Positions 1 to 8,880 of a DNA stretch of 44,920 bases are shown piece after piece (positions within the stretch are counted from its first letter, which is position 1; each line of letters begins with the position of its first letter). Where the stretch lies: positions 1 through 44,920 of the forward strand of contig JACQYK010000019.1 in the NCBI GenBank assembly GCA_016208255.1. Direction: 5' to 3'. This DNA is from Deltaproteobacteria bacterium (GTDB lineage Bacteria > Desulfobacterota > RBG-13-43-22). The position numbers and the translations under genes were made by a program. The notes under the pieces were generated by a model. That model saw nothing but the letters and a program-made list of their open reading frames with translations, made no database searches and was not told where the DNA came from.

Positions 1-216
1 CAGCATCCGGACGGCTTCGTCGAGCATTTGCTGCAGGATGGTTCCATTCACGCGCCCAGCCGGTCCCATTACCTCAGGATGTCTGATCAGGATAACCCTG
101 GTCCGGTCTTCCGCTCCCACTGTTTCCAGGGCCGGTCCGCCCAAACCCATGGCCATGACCAGGCCGGCCGTTCCCCTTAAAAAATCCCGTCGGGTCACTA
201 CCGATTGTTTTTTCAT
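1..216 (-). CDS. Tat-exported DUF362 protein, N-terminal 72 codons (runs off the window)
   Basis: Seen: a minus-strand frame starts at ATG 216-214 and stays open to base 1. Residues 1-15 (MKKQSVVTRRDFLRG) carry a twin-arginine motif and are followed by a small-residue hydrophobic stretch, so export by the Tat pathway is likely. The mature start (VILIRHPEV, then a helix ending DEAVRML) matches the beginning of DUF362 proteins, which are often iron-sulfur associated and of unknown reaction. An AAGGA lies about 10 bases before the ATG. A short upstream frame ends in TGA at 215-213, giving an ATGA overlap, but I could not show that this frame is a gene. The catalytic or cluster-binding part is outside the window, so only the family is suggested. 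Confidence 0.7.
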   Translation of the reverse strand, partial: MKKQSVVTRRDFLRGTAGLVMAMGLGGPALETVGAEDRTRVILIRHPEVMGPAGRVNGTILQQMLDEAVRML

Positions 217-316
217 AAAGAGACGTCCTTGACTTTTTTCATTAAGTTTTGCACGAGCTCTTCCGCCTCGGATTCCAACGCCGCGCCGAAGACGATCAGG
301 ATTATTTTCTGAAAGG

Positions 317-1219
317 TCAACCGGAATTGTTTGTAAATCGTTTCCAAAAAACACCTGAAACGCCGATAAAGATCAGGGCCGTTCCAATAACGGTTGTTGA
401 GGTGATACGTTCTCCCAGGACGAGCCAGCCCAATAGCACAGCGATGACCGGGTTGATATAAGCGTAAGTCATGACCAGGGAGATGGGCAGGGTGCGCACC
501 GCAACAAGAAAAGAAGTAAAGCTTATCAATGAGCCGAAGGTTACCAGATAAGCCCAGCCCAGCCAGGCTGTTATTGTGGGTTGCGGCCATGGTTCTCCGG
601 TGATCAGCATGATCCCTCCCAAACCGAGACCGCCAAAAAGGTGCTGATAGGCTGAAATTAAAATCGTTGTGGTCTGGGGCGGTCTTCGTTGCATGAGGAG
701 TGATCCCCCGGACCAGGCCATGGCCGCTGCCAGGAGCGCCGCCGTCGAAGAGACATCCAGGCCCAGACCTTGTATAATAACCGGTGTGACCAGAACAGCC
801 AGCCCGGAAAAGCCGACCAGCAGGGAAAGGGCCAGGAGAAGAGAGGGCGGTTTATGCTCCAACAGGGATTCCATAATGACCGGCCACATCGGTGTGGTCC
901 CTATGACCAGGGCGGCATACCCCGAATCGGCATGACGCTCGGCCCAGACCACCAGGCCGTTTCCTCCGACCCAGAGGAGGACTCCGGACAGGAGCAAAAC
1001 CCGCAGGTCCGGTCCCATCAGCCGCAGCCGATGGCCCAATAGGATGGCCAAGCCGAACAAAATTGCCGAGGCGCAAAGCGTCCTGCCGGCCGCCATGGCA
1101 AAGGGTGGGAAACCGCTTCCTTCCTGGACGGTCAAGCGGATGAAAAGATAGGTGCTCCCCCAGACCAGGTAAACCACAATCAGGTTCAGTAATCCTTTGG
1201 TGGAAACGGATGGAGACAT
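317..1219 (-). CDS. DMT-superfamily (EamA) transporter
   Basis: A 300-residue integral membrane protein with about ten hydrophobic segments arranged as two EamA repeats. The N-terminus (YLVWGSTYLFIRLTVQEG, residues 16-33) is the typical start of the RhaT/YedA-like branch, and a second repeat begins near residue 158. Members of this family export amino acids or metabolites, but the substrate cannot be read from sequence. The length is normal for the family. No strong ribosome-binding site precedes the ATG at 1219. It is the next to last gene of a minus-strand run that includes a peptide importer and degradative enzymes, so efflux of a surplus amino acid or amine is a reasonable guess only. Confidence 0.85.
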   Translation of the reverse strand: MSPSVSTKGLLNLIVVYLVWGSTYLFIRLTVQEGSGFPPFAMAAGRTLCASAILFGLAILLGHRLRLMGPDLRVLLLSGVLLWVGGNGLVVWAERHADSGYAALVIGTTPMWPVIMESLLEHKPPSLLLALSLLVGFSGLAVLVTPVIIQGLGLDVSSTAALLAAAMAWSGGSLLMQRRPPQTTTILISAYQHLFGGLGLGGIMLITGEPWPQPTITAWLGWAYLVTFGSLISFTSFLVAVRTLPISLVMTYAYINPVIAVLLGWLVLGERITSTTVIGTALIFIGVSGVFWKRFTNNSG

Positions 1220-1274
1220 AGGGAAAAAGGTATAGCCACTGGCCCTGGAAGGGCAACGGCAATTTAAGGATGTT

Positions 1275-1309
1275 ATTCTGAATTCTGGCTACTGGATTCT
1301 GGATTCTTG
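1275..1309. repeat. Heptanucleotide array, five units
   Basis: Five consecutive 7-bp units occupy exactly 35 bp. The unit form is ATTCTGG with one CTACTGG variant and edge variants ATTCTGA and ATTCTTG. It lies in the gap between the DMT gene and the TauE/SafE remnant. Period 7 is shared with arrays of other word families elsewhere in the window. Confidence 0.8.
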
Positions 1310-1313
1310 TTTT

Positions 1314-1403
1314 TCATTTTTGGGTGGCGCCGAAGCCCAGCAGGGTCTCAACCGTGTGAGCCAGGACCAGGATACAGCCCAGGAGGAAGATCGTCCCCAT
1401 CAT
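1314..1403 (-). pseudogene. TauE/SafE-family permease remnant (29 codons)
   Basis: A short minus-strand frame starts at ATG 1403 (or the adjacent ATG 1400) and stops at 1314. It begins 8 bp after the decarboxylase stop and has GGGAGG just in front, so it is translationally well placed. The product is one hydrophobic helix followed by the sequence AHTVETLLGFGATQK. The pattern hydrophobic helix, H-T-x-E-x-L-x-GFG resembles the first transmembrane segment of TauE/SafE anion permeases, where it would continue for about 230 residues more. Here it stops directly beside a heptanucleotide array, which suggests truncation by repeat-associated deletion. A genuine single-helix small protein is the alternative. 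Confidence 0.45.
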
Positions 1404-1411
1404 GGCCTCCC

Positions 1412-2743
1412 TCAGTGGACACGGTAAAGATCGTTCAGGTATTGCACGGCAAAACTTTCAGCCAGGCCGCGGTCAGGCAGGGAGCCGATCATACCGTACA
1501 TGGCCGCCTCCCCGCTGATATCCTCCGGCTTCAGCCTGGCCGTTTCTTTCACCGCCTGGCGCAAATCAGCCAGGAAGGGATCCACAATCCCGGCATGAAT
1601 GGGAGAGATGGTCATATGCAGACAGGGGGGTAGATGCTGGCTGTCGATGGTCCACCGGTATTCTTTCATTTTCTCCCCCAGAGCAAAGATATTCAACACC
1701 TCGCTGCCGATGGCAAAAACAGTGGTCGGCGGGTTCCCGAGCACGTACAACTCCGGAATGGATTCAATGCCTTTGATCAGCCTTTTTGTGGTCTCCATGC
1801 TTTTGGCGGCCAGATTCATATACCCTTCCATCCCCAGGTATCTCAACACGGCCCAGCTCGAGCCTATGGGACCCCCGGGTCTCGAACCGGAGACGTTCGG
1901 GGTGGCGTAAACGCCGCCCGGCCAGTCGGCATAGGCGAAAATCTGGTGTTTTCTCATTTCCGGGTTCCGATATAAAATTACCGAGGCCCCTTTGGGGGTG
2001 AAGCCGTACTTGTGGATATCGGCCGAAATGGAGCAGACCCCCGGGATCTGGAAATCAAAATCCGGCAGGGGATAGCCCAGCTTTTTGACAAAGGGCAGTT
2101 CCAGCCCCCCCACACAGGCATCCACATGCATCCAGATTTGATGGTCGGCGGCCAGCCCGGCCAGGTCTTTTATAGGATCAATGATTCCATGGGGATAGGA
2201 GGGTGCTGAGCCTACCATCATAACCGTGTTTTCGGTGATCGCCCGGCCCATGGCCTCAATATCGGCGGCCAGGGTTTCTTTTCCAGTTGGCACAATGACG
2301 GTTTTCAGTCCCAGATAATGGGCCGCCTTGTTAAAGGCCGGATGGGCCGAAAGGGGCATGAGCAGCTCGGGCCGTAGTATGTGAGGTTTTTTCCCCCGGC
2401 TGTAATCGCGCGCCGCCTTGACAGCCACCATGATGCTCTCCGACCCTCCGGAGGTCATGTTGCCTACCGTATCCTGGTCGCCATGGAAAAGGTTGGCCAT
2501 CATGGAGGCCACCTCGGTTTCCATTTTCAGCAGGCTGGGAAAGGCAAAGGGGCTAAGCCCGTTTTCCACCATAAACAAGGTGTAGGCCTCTTCGGCAACA
2601 GCGGAAGTTTCATCGCCCGGATTGAAAACAAGACTGAACATCCGGCCGTGTTTCCAGTCGCTGTCCCCTGATTTCAGCGAACGGAGTTCAGAAAAAAGCT
2701 TTTCACGGGACATTCCTTTCTGAGGGAATTCAATATTGGCCAT
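1412..2743 (-). CDS. PLP-dependent decarboxylase/lyase, sphingosine-1-phosphate lyase-like (group II)
   Basis: A 443-residue fold-type I PLP enzyme. Seen: TSGGSESIM near residues 97-105 for phosphate binding, HVDAC with Asp208 to contact the pyridine nitrogen, and SADIHKYG with Lys245 as the Schiff-base lysine, followed by FTPKGAS. This pattern is that of group II decarboxylases and the sphingosine-1-phosphate lyase/tyrosine decarboxylase-like branch. The substrate is not predictable; an amino acid or phosphoamine is likely. I chose ATG 2743 (MANIEF) because AAGGAGAAAAAGGA stands directly before it; an upstream ATG at 2794 would add 17 residues of poor quality. It sits in the run behind the peptide importer and could decarboxylate an imported product. 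Confidence 0.82.
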   Translation of the reverse strand: MANIEFPQKGMSREKLFSELRSLKSGDSDWKHGRMFSLVFNPGDETSAVAEEAYTLFMVENGLSPFAFPSLLKMETEVASMMANLFHGDQDTVGNMTSGGSESIMVAVKAARDYSRGKKPHILRPELLMPLSAHPAFNKAAHYLGLKTVIVPTGKETLAADIEAMGRAITENTVMMVGSAPSYPHGIIDPIKDLAGLAADHQIWMHVDACVGGLELPFVKKLGYPLPDFDFQIPGVCSISADIHKYGFTPKGASVILYRNPEMRKHQIFAYADWPGGVYATPNVSGSRPGGPIGSSWAVLRYLGMEGYMNLAAKSMETTKRLIKGIESIPELYVLGNPPTTVFAIGSEVLNIFALGEKMKEYRWTIDSQHLPPCLHMTISPIHAGIVDPFLADLRQAVKETARLKPEDISGEAAMYGMIGSLPDRGLAESFAVQYLNDLYRVH

Positions 2744-2838
2744 TCCTTTTTCTCCTTCCTTGCTTCCAATAACCTTACATATAATTATAAACAATCATGC
2801 TCGATTCATTCGCAAAAAGTTGCCCAAGACCTATTTGG

Positions 2839-2913
2839 GTCATTCCCGTGAAAACGGGAATCCAGTGTTTTTAATAGTTACATATGGTCTGGATTCCCGC
2901 CTCGCGGGATGAC
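2839..2913. repeat. GTCATTCC-type palindromic element
   Basis: A 75-bp imperfect dyad with ends GTCATTCCCG and CGGGATGAC and inner GGAATCCAG/CTGGATTCC, around an AT-rich centre. The left half holds ATTCCC-N8-GGGAAT, the spacing known from neisserial dRS3 repeats. It separates the decarboxylase from the DUF819 gene. Related copies lie at 12481-12562, near 19535, and at 23042-23169, 27504-27621, 36020-36132 and 39703-39925. Confidence 0.8.
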
Positions 2914-2936
2914 GAATTTTTGCGAAGCTGTCATCC

Positions 2937-4079
2937 TCAAAACAGGGACAAGATATAGGCCACGGCAATCCCCAAATAAGTGCCGATGACCCATCCAATG
3001 ATGCCGGTGATAACACCGGAGACGACAATCTCCTTATTTTTAAGGGCTGAGGCCACCATGGGGACGAAAGGCGGTGAATAAAGACCGGCTACCGAGGTAA
3101 TGATGACCGTATCGGTATCGATTCGGGCCATGGCCGAAAGGGCCGCGTGAACCGCCACGGAGAAGAAGTAGACGAAGGCCACCATCACCAGGATGGCCGG
3201 CGCGGTATTTAACATCTTCTGGATATCGGCCATAGAGCTGACCACCAGGCAGAATATCAAGATCAAAAATTGCCCGAGCTGGAAGGTCATGGGAATTCGC
3301 CTGACGGCTGGGATAAAGGAGAAGGCTATCCCCAGGCTGGAAACGGTCAGGATGGCCGCCACCATGGCGAATTCCTTGGAAACCACCAGGGTCAGGCCGG
3401 CGCCGGCGGCAAAGATACCGACGGCGATACCGAAAGCGGCCAGCAGCGGCAGTATCACCCGGCGCTGGAATATCCCGGCATAGGAATCGAAATCGGTCTG
3501 CTCCCGGTCCTGATTCTCATCCCCCAGCCGTTGGAAAGGAGGCAGGAACTTGAGCAGTATCTTTTGCAGGATGGTGATGACTATGAGCAGCCAGACGGCT
3601 CCGATAACGACGTCGGAGGCGTGGGTGGCCACATATACCACTGGATCGATACGAAGGGCCGTGCCTATGGCCGCCAGGTTGGGTGTGCCGCCGGTATAGA
3701 CGCCGATAAGCATCCCGGCCATCTTCCAGGTCTCAACGCCTATCCAGGGCCTGAAAATAAAATAGCCGGCACCGACCACTGCTACCACGGAAACCACCAC
3801 AAAAGTAAAGGAGAGCATCGATTTGCCGGCCAGCCTGGACCACTTTTTGATATCGACGGAGAAAAAAATCAGGGGGATGGCCAAAGGGATGGCCAGGGTC
3901 ATCAAGGTGTCCTGCAAGCTGAAGATGTTTTCCGGTAAAAGACCTAGGTTGCCGACGATGATGCCCGCGGCATAACAGATGACAACGGCACCCAGCTTAT
4001 TGAGAACGGGAAATTTCTGGCAGAGAAAGATGACCAAAACCGGAAACAGGACAAAAAACACGGCCCAGGCGATGATCAC
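2937..4079 (-). CDS. DUF819 family membrane protein
   Basis: A 380-residue polytopic membrane protein with about ten hydrophobic segments. The motif GVYTGGTPNLAAIGTAL and the late GLYSPPFVPMVASALKN are typical of DUF819 (YjcL-like) proteins, which resemble sodium-coupled carriers of the glutamate/keto-acid permease type but lack an established substrate. Start choice: the ATG at 4097 has no Shine-Dalgarno, while AAAGGAGGG inside that extension stands five bases before GTG 4079 (protein start VIIAWAVFF), so GTG 4079 is preferred. It lies between the M20 amidohydrolase and the PLP decarboxylase genes on the same strand, which fits transport of a product of these enzymes. Confidence 0.82.
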   Translation of the reverse strand: MIIAWAVFFVLFPVLVIFLCQKFPVLNKLGAVVICYAAGIIVGNLGLLPENIFSLQDTLMTLAIPLAIPLIFFSVDIKKWSRLAGKSMLSFTFVVVSVVAVVGAGYFIFRPWIGVETWKMAGMLIGVYTGGTPNLAAIGTALRIDPVVYVATHASDVVIGAVWLLIVITILQKILLKFLPPFQRLGDENQDREQTDFDSYAGIFQRRVILPLLAAFGIAVGIFAAGAGLTLVVSKEFAMVAAILTVSSLGIAFSFIPAVRRIPMTFQLGQFLILIFCLVVSSMADIQKMLNTAPAILVMVAFVYFFSVAVHAALSAMARIDTDTVIITSVAGLYSPPFVPMVASALKNKEIVVSGVITGIIGWVIGTYLGIAVAYILSLF

Positions 4080-4139
4080 AGCAACCCTCCTTTCCATGGG
4101 AAAAGATAGCTTCCCCTCCCCTTGCGCCTAATGATCAGT

Positions 4140-5336
4140 TTAAGGTCGACCGAATTCCTTGAACCCGGCCACCAGGTGGGTCATCATCTCCATCCCCAGT
4201 GGTATGGCCCTTTCATCCGGGTTGAACCGGGGATCATGATTGGAAATCGGCGGCCCGGAGGCCGGGTCATGGGTGCCCAGGAAAAACATGGCTCCGGGAA
4301 CCTTCTGCAGGAAGAAGGAAAAATCCTCACCGCCCAGGGTGGGCTTGCAGGTCTTGATGTTCGCTTCTCCGATCAAAGGCCCGGCTATCCTTTGCACATA
4401 AGCCGTCATCTGCGGATCATTGCGCAGGGTAGGATAACCATGGATGTACTTGAGCTTGTAGCCCGCCCCCATCCCCTGGGTAATCCCTTTGACCGTTTTT
4501 TCCAGTTCCTCCATGAGAAATTTACAAAGGGATTCATCCAGAGCGCCGATATTACCTCGAAGAACCACCATATCGCCTATGATATTGTCCCGCGTTCCGC
4601 CCTGAATCATCCCGAAAGTGAGAACCGCCGGGTCCAGAGGGTCCACCCGCCGGGTCATCATCGATTCCAGGGCCACAACCACGTGGGAGGTCACAACAAT
4701 GGGGTCCACGGTTTGGTGGGGGCCGGCAAAGTGCCCGCCTTTTCCCAGGATCCGCAGGCTCAGGGTGCTTACCGATCCGATTATCGGCCCGGGGATAATG
4801 GCGATCTGCCCCAGCGGGATGGAGGACGTATGGAGGGAGAAAACCACGTCCGGTCTTGGATCATCTAAAACCCCTTCCCGAATCATCCCCACCGCTCCGC
4901 CGGGAAAGAATTCCTCGGAGGGTTGGAAGAGGAAAAGGGCCTTACCTGCCAGCCGGTCCCGCAAACGTTGCAGGACCGCGGCGGTACCCAACAGGACGGA
5001 GGTGTGGATATCGTGTCCGCAGGCGTGCATAACCCCTTGAACCTCTGAAGCGTACTCAGCCCCGGTCTCCTCGGTCAGCGGCAAGGCGTCCATATCGGCC
5101 CGAAGGGCCACCGTTGGCCCCGGTTTGGCTCCACGTAAAAGGCCTGTGACCCCGTAGTTTTCCCGGCACCTTCCCACCTCGATCCCTAAGTCCGCCAGAT
5201 AATCGGCCACCAGGGCCGAAGTTCGTTCTTCCTTGCCGGAAACCTCCGGATGTCGATGGAGGTCACGGCGGATTTTTATCACCTCTTCCGTCAACTCGCC
5301 AACCTGCTTGGAAATTAATTGCTTCCAGTCCGGCAT
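4140..5336 (-). CDS. M20 family metallo-amidohydrolase
   Basis: A 398-residue M20D-type amidohydrolase (IAA-amino acid hydrolase, hippurate hydrolase, N-acyl-amino-acid hydrolase group). Seen: RADMDALPL near residues 79-87, HACGHDIHTS (metal-site Cys and His) near 106-115, QPSEE near 137-141 and a C-terminal GGEDFSFFLQ. These are the metal-binding and catalytic motifs of the family. The reaction would be hydrolysis of an amide bond in an N-acylated amino acid or short peptide in the cytoplasm. AAGGAGGGACC precedes ATG 5336. Its place behind a Dpp-type importer suggests that it acts on the imported compound. The exact substrate is open. Confidence 0.88.
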   Translation of the reverse strand: MPDWKQLISKQVGELTEEVIKIRRDLHRHPEVSGKEERTSALVADYLADLGIEVGRCRENYGVTGLLRGAKPGPTVALRADMDALPLTEETGAEYASEVQGVMHACGHDIHTSVLLGTAAVLQRLRDRLAGKALFLFQPSEEFFPGGAVGMIREGVLDDPRPDVVFSLHTSSIPLGQIAIIPGPIIGSVSTLSLRILGKGGHFAGPHQTVDPIVVTSHVVVALESMMTRRVDPLDPAVLTFGMIQGGTRDNIIGDMVVLRGNIGALDESLCKFLMEELEKTVKGITQGMGAGYKLKYIHGYPTLRNDPQMTAYVQRIAGPLIGEANIKTCKPTLGGEDFSFFLQKVPGAMFFLGTHDPASGPPISNHDPRFNPDERAIPLGMEMMTHLVAGFKEFGRP

Positions 5337-5427
5337 GGTCCCTCCTTTAGTTTAAAATTCCGGATTGAAACCTGCGAAAGGCATTTGAAAATTTGTAATG
5401 CTTTAGTCTTATGAAAATAAATTATCT

Positions 5428-5586
5428 GACAGGATTAACAGGATTTACATGTACTTTGCTCAGGCTCCGGACGACCCTGAGCAACTTCGATCGCTTCCAG
5501 CGGAAATAAGGCTTCTAAGGGCTGAATGATAGGGTTTGCGCCTTTCCCTGCCTGCCTGCAGGCCGGGTAATCCTGTAAATCCTGTC
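5428..5586. repeat. GACAGGATT-ended MITE-like element, copy 1
   Basis: A roughly 160-bp non-coding element with inverted ends: GACAGGATTAACAGGATT at the left and AATCCTGTAAATCCTGTC at the right. Inside are a CTCAGG/CCTGAG hairpin, CTTCCAGCGGA, and a CTGCCTGCCTGCAGG segment. Copies at 37342-37517 (inverted relative to this one) and 38840-39013 (same orientation) share the same order of internal blocks. It fills the gap between the MBL-fold and M20 genes and has no open frame. Confidence 0.8.
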
Positions 5587-5608
5587 TAAAAAAAAAGTAT
5601 TTTGATTT

Positions 5609-6619
5609 TTAAAAAGCTAAACCGGTACCAGATAATTTCACCAAAGAGAACAGGAACCGTCCCTTCTCCTCTCTTTTATTGATTTTCCCTTCGGCCTTTA
5701 AATAATCAATATGGGCCAAGGTTTCTCCAAGGGCGAACCATTTTTGAACCGGGGGAAAATCTTCCCAGGATCGGAAATCAATATCCCAGGTGATATGGGG
5801 GGCGATCTGCCAGGCTGTTTTTTCACCCTCTTTCAAGGCCACCAGGACTTCAGCCAACCGATCCCGGTGATGCTCCTGAAGCTCATCGATCCTTTTTCGG
5901 TGATCTCGTATGAGATTGCGATGCCCCGGCAAAACCAGGTCAATCTCCAAATCATAAACCTTCATTAAATTGGTAAGATAGGATTTGAGGGAATTGTCCA
6001 GGTCGGCCCAATTGGTGATATTGGGAGTGATGTCAATCAGGATGTGGTCCCCGGAGATAAAGAGCTTCTTTCGGGGCTCATAAAGGCACATGTGACCGGG
6101 CGAATGGCCGGGTGTGTCAATGCAGGAAAAGGCATAACCGCCTATCGTTATTGTATCTCCTTCTTGTAATTGGGTAAAATCCACCTTTCGTTGCGGGCTG
6201 TAGCGAAACCCGGGATGATTTTCCACGGCCGTCTTCAATTCCTCTTCCGGAAATCCGCAGGCGATATAAAATTTCATACCCTCGGCCCGCCGCTCCGCGG
6301 ACGGCTTCTCATTTCCCGAGATGACCCTGGCCTCCGCCCGGCTGAAATAGACCTTCGAGGTGTCGGTTGCCAGATGACCGATCAAACCGAGATGGTCGGC
6401 GTGAAGATGGGTGATAAAAAAATCCGTCTTGTTCAGGTCCACGTTCAGCTCCTGGAGACAGGAACGCATGGCTTTAAGACAAGTCTCCCGGTTCATCCCG
6501 GTATCGATAATCAAAAAACGGTCCTCACCTCTGATCAGGTAGGAATTCAAGGCCTTCAGAGGGCTTCTGGGAAGGGGAATTTCAAGCCGGTACAGGTCAT
6601 CAAATATTTTTTCAATCAT
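5609..6619 (-). CDS. MBL-fold metallo-hydrolase with C-terminal winged-helix-like tail
   Basis: A 336-residue metallo-beta-lactamase-fold protein. Seen: HLHADHLGL near residues 91-99 (HxHxDH metal site), DTPGHSPGHMCLY near 168-180, SGDHIL near 190-195 and LPGHRN near 230-235, all expected for a di-metal MBL hydrolase. The C-terminal 90 residues are helical and hold a pattern like the winged-helix tail of LACTB2-type members. The substrate might be a thioester, phosphodiester or lactone. GAGGAGAGAAC precedes ATG 6619. It lies directly after the importer ATPase genes, so it may act in the same catabolic route, but no experiment-like evidence is available in sequence. Confidence 0.85.
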   Translation of the reverse strand: MIEKIFDDLYRLEIPLPRSPLKALNSYLIRGEDRFLIIDTGMNRETCLKAMRSCLQELNVDLNKTDFFITHLHADHLGLIGHLATDTSKVYFSRAEARVISGNEKPSAERRAEGMKFYIACGFPEEELKTAVENHPGFRYSPQRKVDFTQLQEGDTITIGGYAFSCIDTPGHSPGHMCLYEPRKKLFISGDHILIDITPNITNWADLDNSLKSYLTNLMKVYDLEIDLVLPGHRNLIRDHRKRIDELQEHHRDRLAEVLVALKEGEKTAWQIAPHITWDIDFRSWEDFPPVQKWFALGETLAHIDYLKAEGKINKREEKGRFLFSLVKLSGTGLAF

Positions 6620-6909
6620 GTTCTCTCCTCATACCACTTTTATTTTAAAATTGTTATCGAGTCTCCAGGGAGGATGGAATTTTTCGCTAAGGGCTCGGAG
6701 TCATGGGCATCTGCCTGCCAATCCCTCGACTCCTCCCGGTAAGAAAGCCCCCTTTTGTTCCAATTTTATTGTCTGTGTTCCCTTCCGGAGACTTAAAGGC
6801 TCTGAATTTATCAGGTCATACCAAGGGCGTCAATTTATTTTGGCGGTGAGGAAAGACCTGGACCGAGCCGCCTGATTCATGAAGTAATGAGGTTCCCTGT
6901 TAGGCCCGG

Positions 6910-7881
6910 CTAAGCCAGATGACAGGAAACCAAATGTCCGCTGGATATCTCCTTCAGGGGCGGGGTTTGTTCGGAGCAGATCGGCAGGGGTTTAAAACAA
7001 CGGGTGTGAAACCGGCAACCCTTCGGCGGATTCAGCGGACTGGGGACGTCCCCGGGAAGGATAATCAATTCCCGGACAATATCCGGGTGGGAGGGCAGGG
7101 CGGCGGAAAGCAGGGCCTGGGTATAGGGGTGGACAGGATGGGAACAGAGTTCCTCACTTTCGGCCACCTCCACCAGCTTTCCCAGATACATGACCCCGAT
7201 CCGGTTACTCATATGCTTGACTACGGCCAGATCATGGGCGATGAGCAGAAAAGTGTTTTGCGTTTTTTTCTGAATTTCCCGCAAGAGGTTCATGATCTGA
7301 GCCCGGATGGAGACATCCAGGGCGGAGACCGGTTCATCCAGGATGATTATTTCGGGGTCCGGGGCCAGGGCCCTGGCGATGGCAATCCTCTGTCTCTGTC
7401 CTCCGCTGAACTCATGAGGATAGAGTATCGGCGCGTCTTTTCTCAGGCCCACCAGGTCCAGCAGCGAAGCCACCCTTTCCTCAATTTCCTTCCCACCAAG
7501 GCCGCCATTGATGATCAGGGGTTCGGCAATGATTTTCCCCACTTTCATTCGGGGACTTAAGGAGCTGTAGGGGTCCTGAAACACGGCCTGGACCGAGGCC
7601 CGGTAATGTTCAAATTCATCCCGGGGCATTTCGTTGAGATCTTTCCCCTGAAAAAGAATGGTGCCGCTGGTTATTTTTTCCAGGAGCAGGATCAGCCTGG
7701 AGGTGGTCGTCTTGCCGCAGCCCGATTCTCCCACCAGACCGAAGGTTTCGCCCTTATTGATCGTAAAACTTATCCCGTCGACGGCCTTGACCGCCCCGAT
7801 TTGTTTGGTGAATATCAGCCCTTTAGTGACCGGGAAATATTTGGTCAGGTTTCTGGCTTCCAACAGGATTTCACTCGCCAT
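6910..7881 (-). CDS. dppF: Oligopeptide/dipeptide ABC transporter ATPase, DppF type
   Basis: A 323-residue ABC ATPase. Seen: Walker A GLVGESGCGKTT, Q-loop QAVFQDPYSSL, signature EFSGGQRQRIAIARAL, Walker B IIILDEPVSALD, H-loop LLIAHDLAVV, and a C-terminal Cys-containing oligopeptide domain (GCRFHTRC...). This C-terminal domain marks the Opp/Dpp family. ATG 7881 is chosen because GAGAGG stands eight bases before it; upstream ATG codons at 7917 and 7899 would overlap dppD. It is the last of four transporter genes, 10 bp after dppD. It powers uptake of peptides or related compounds from the inner membrane's cytoplasmic face. Confidence 0.93.
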   Translation of the reverse strand: MASEILLEARNLTKYFPVTKGLIFTKQIGAVKAVDGISFTINKGETFGLVGESGCGKTTTSRLILLLEKITSGTILFQGKDLNEMPRDEFEHYRASVQAVFQDPYSSLSPRMKVGKIIAEPLIINGGLGGKEIEERVASLLDLVGLRKDAPILYPHEFSGGQRQRIAIARALAPDPEIIILDEPVSALDVSIRAQIMNLLREIQKKTQNTFLLIAHDLAVVKHMSNRIGVMYLGKLVEVAESEELCSHPVHPYTQALLSAALPSHPDIVRELIILPGDVPSPLNPPKGCRFHTRCFKPLPICSEQTPPLKEISSGHLVSCHLA

Positions 7882-7891
7882 ACTATTCCTC

Positions 7892-8866
7892 TCAGCCATG
7901 GAGCCAGCATCTGGCATAATGGTCTGCTGTGATTTCTTTTTGAGACGGGTATTCCTTTAAACATATTTCCTTGACGCTGGGACATCGCGGTGCAAAACTG
8001 CATCCCGGCGGCAAGGCGTGCAATTCGGGCGGCTGCCCTTCGATGGTATACAGTTTATCCACTTTGGCTTCCATCTTGGGAAGAGAATTAAGCAAGGCCC
8101 TGGTATAGGGATGACCGGGATTGTTGAAGAGCTCCCGGGTAGCCGCGGTTTCCACAATCTTTCCGGCATACATGACCGCGACGCGATCACAGATGCGGGC
8201 GACGATGCCGAAATCATGGGTGACCACGATCATGGACAGATGGGCTTTTTCCTGGATCTCTTTTAACAAACTGAGGAACTGGGCCTGGATGGTGACATCC
8301 AGGGCGGTGGTCGGTTCATCGGCGATGAGAATTTCGGGCTGGCAGGACAGGGTCATGGCCCCGGAGATTCTCTGCCTCATTCCGCCGCTCATCTGGTGGG
8401 GATACTCCCGCATCCGCACCTCCGGGGAAGGGATATGAACCAGCCGAAGCATCTCTTTGACCTTCTCCCATACTTCGAACTTGCCCAGTCTCTGATGGAA
8501 GCGGATGGGCTCAGCTATCTGCTCTCCGATAGTGAAAAGCGGATTCAGGGACATCATGGGATCCTGGAGGATCATGGTGATGCGGCTGCCCCGGATTCCG
8601 GTCATTTCTTTCTCACTCTTGGTCAACAGGTCTTCTCCATGGAGCAGCACCTTGCCCCCGACAATATGCCCGGCCGGCGGAGGAACCAAACGGATGATCG
8701 AAAAGCAGGTGATGCTCTTGCCGCACCCGGATTCGCCGACCAGTCCCAGGGTTTCACCCTTCTTCAATTCAAAGCTGACCCCGTCGACGGCCTTAACCAC
8801 ACCCAGGCTGGTATAAAAATAGGTCTTGAGGTCCTGAACCTCTAAGATAGTTTCATTGGAATTCAT
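7892..8866 (-). CDS. dppD: Oligopeptide/dipeptide ABC transporter ATPase, DppD type
   Basis: A 324-residue ABC ATPase, partner of DppF. Seen: Walker A GLVGESGCGKSI, Q-loop ILQDPMMSLNP, signature MSGGMRQRISGAMTL, Walker B ILIADEPTTALD, H-loop VVTHDFGIV, and the oligopeptide-family C-terminus with PPGCSFAPRCP. The pair DppD/DppF forms the heteromeric motor of Dpp/Opp importers. The ATG at 8866 follows the dppC stop by 14 bp. Nothing is truncated or out of place. Confidence 0.93.
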   Translation of the reverse strand: MNSNETILEVQDLKTYFYTSLGVVKAVDGVSFELKKGETLGLVGESGCGKSITCFSIIRLVPPPAGHIVGGKVLLHGEDLLTKSEKEMTGIRGSRITMILQDPMMSLNPLFTIGEQIAEPIRFHQRLGKFEVWEKVKEMLRLVHIPSPEVRMREYPHQMSGGMRQRISGAMTLSCQPEILIADEPTTALDVTIQAQFLSLLKEIQEKAHLSMIVVTHDFGIVARICDRVAVMYAGKIVETAATRELFNNPGHPYTRALLNSLPKMEAKVDKLYTIEGQPPELHALPPGCSFAPRCPSVKEICLKEYPSQKEITADHYARCWLHG

Positions 8867-8880
8867 GTTTAACCGATCCC

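Noticed and set aside
213-590. 125-codon minus frame whose stop overlaps the DUF362 start
   Set aside because: Its upstream two thirds are a shadow of the DMT transporter, and the last 35 codons show no family or good start; the ATGA overlap alone is not enough.
1850-1890. Sequence like a tRNA T-arm (CGGTTCGAGACCCG on the minus strand)
   Set aside because: It lies inside the decarboxylase coding region and has no acceptor, D or anticodon stems.
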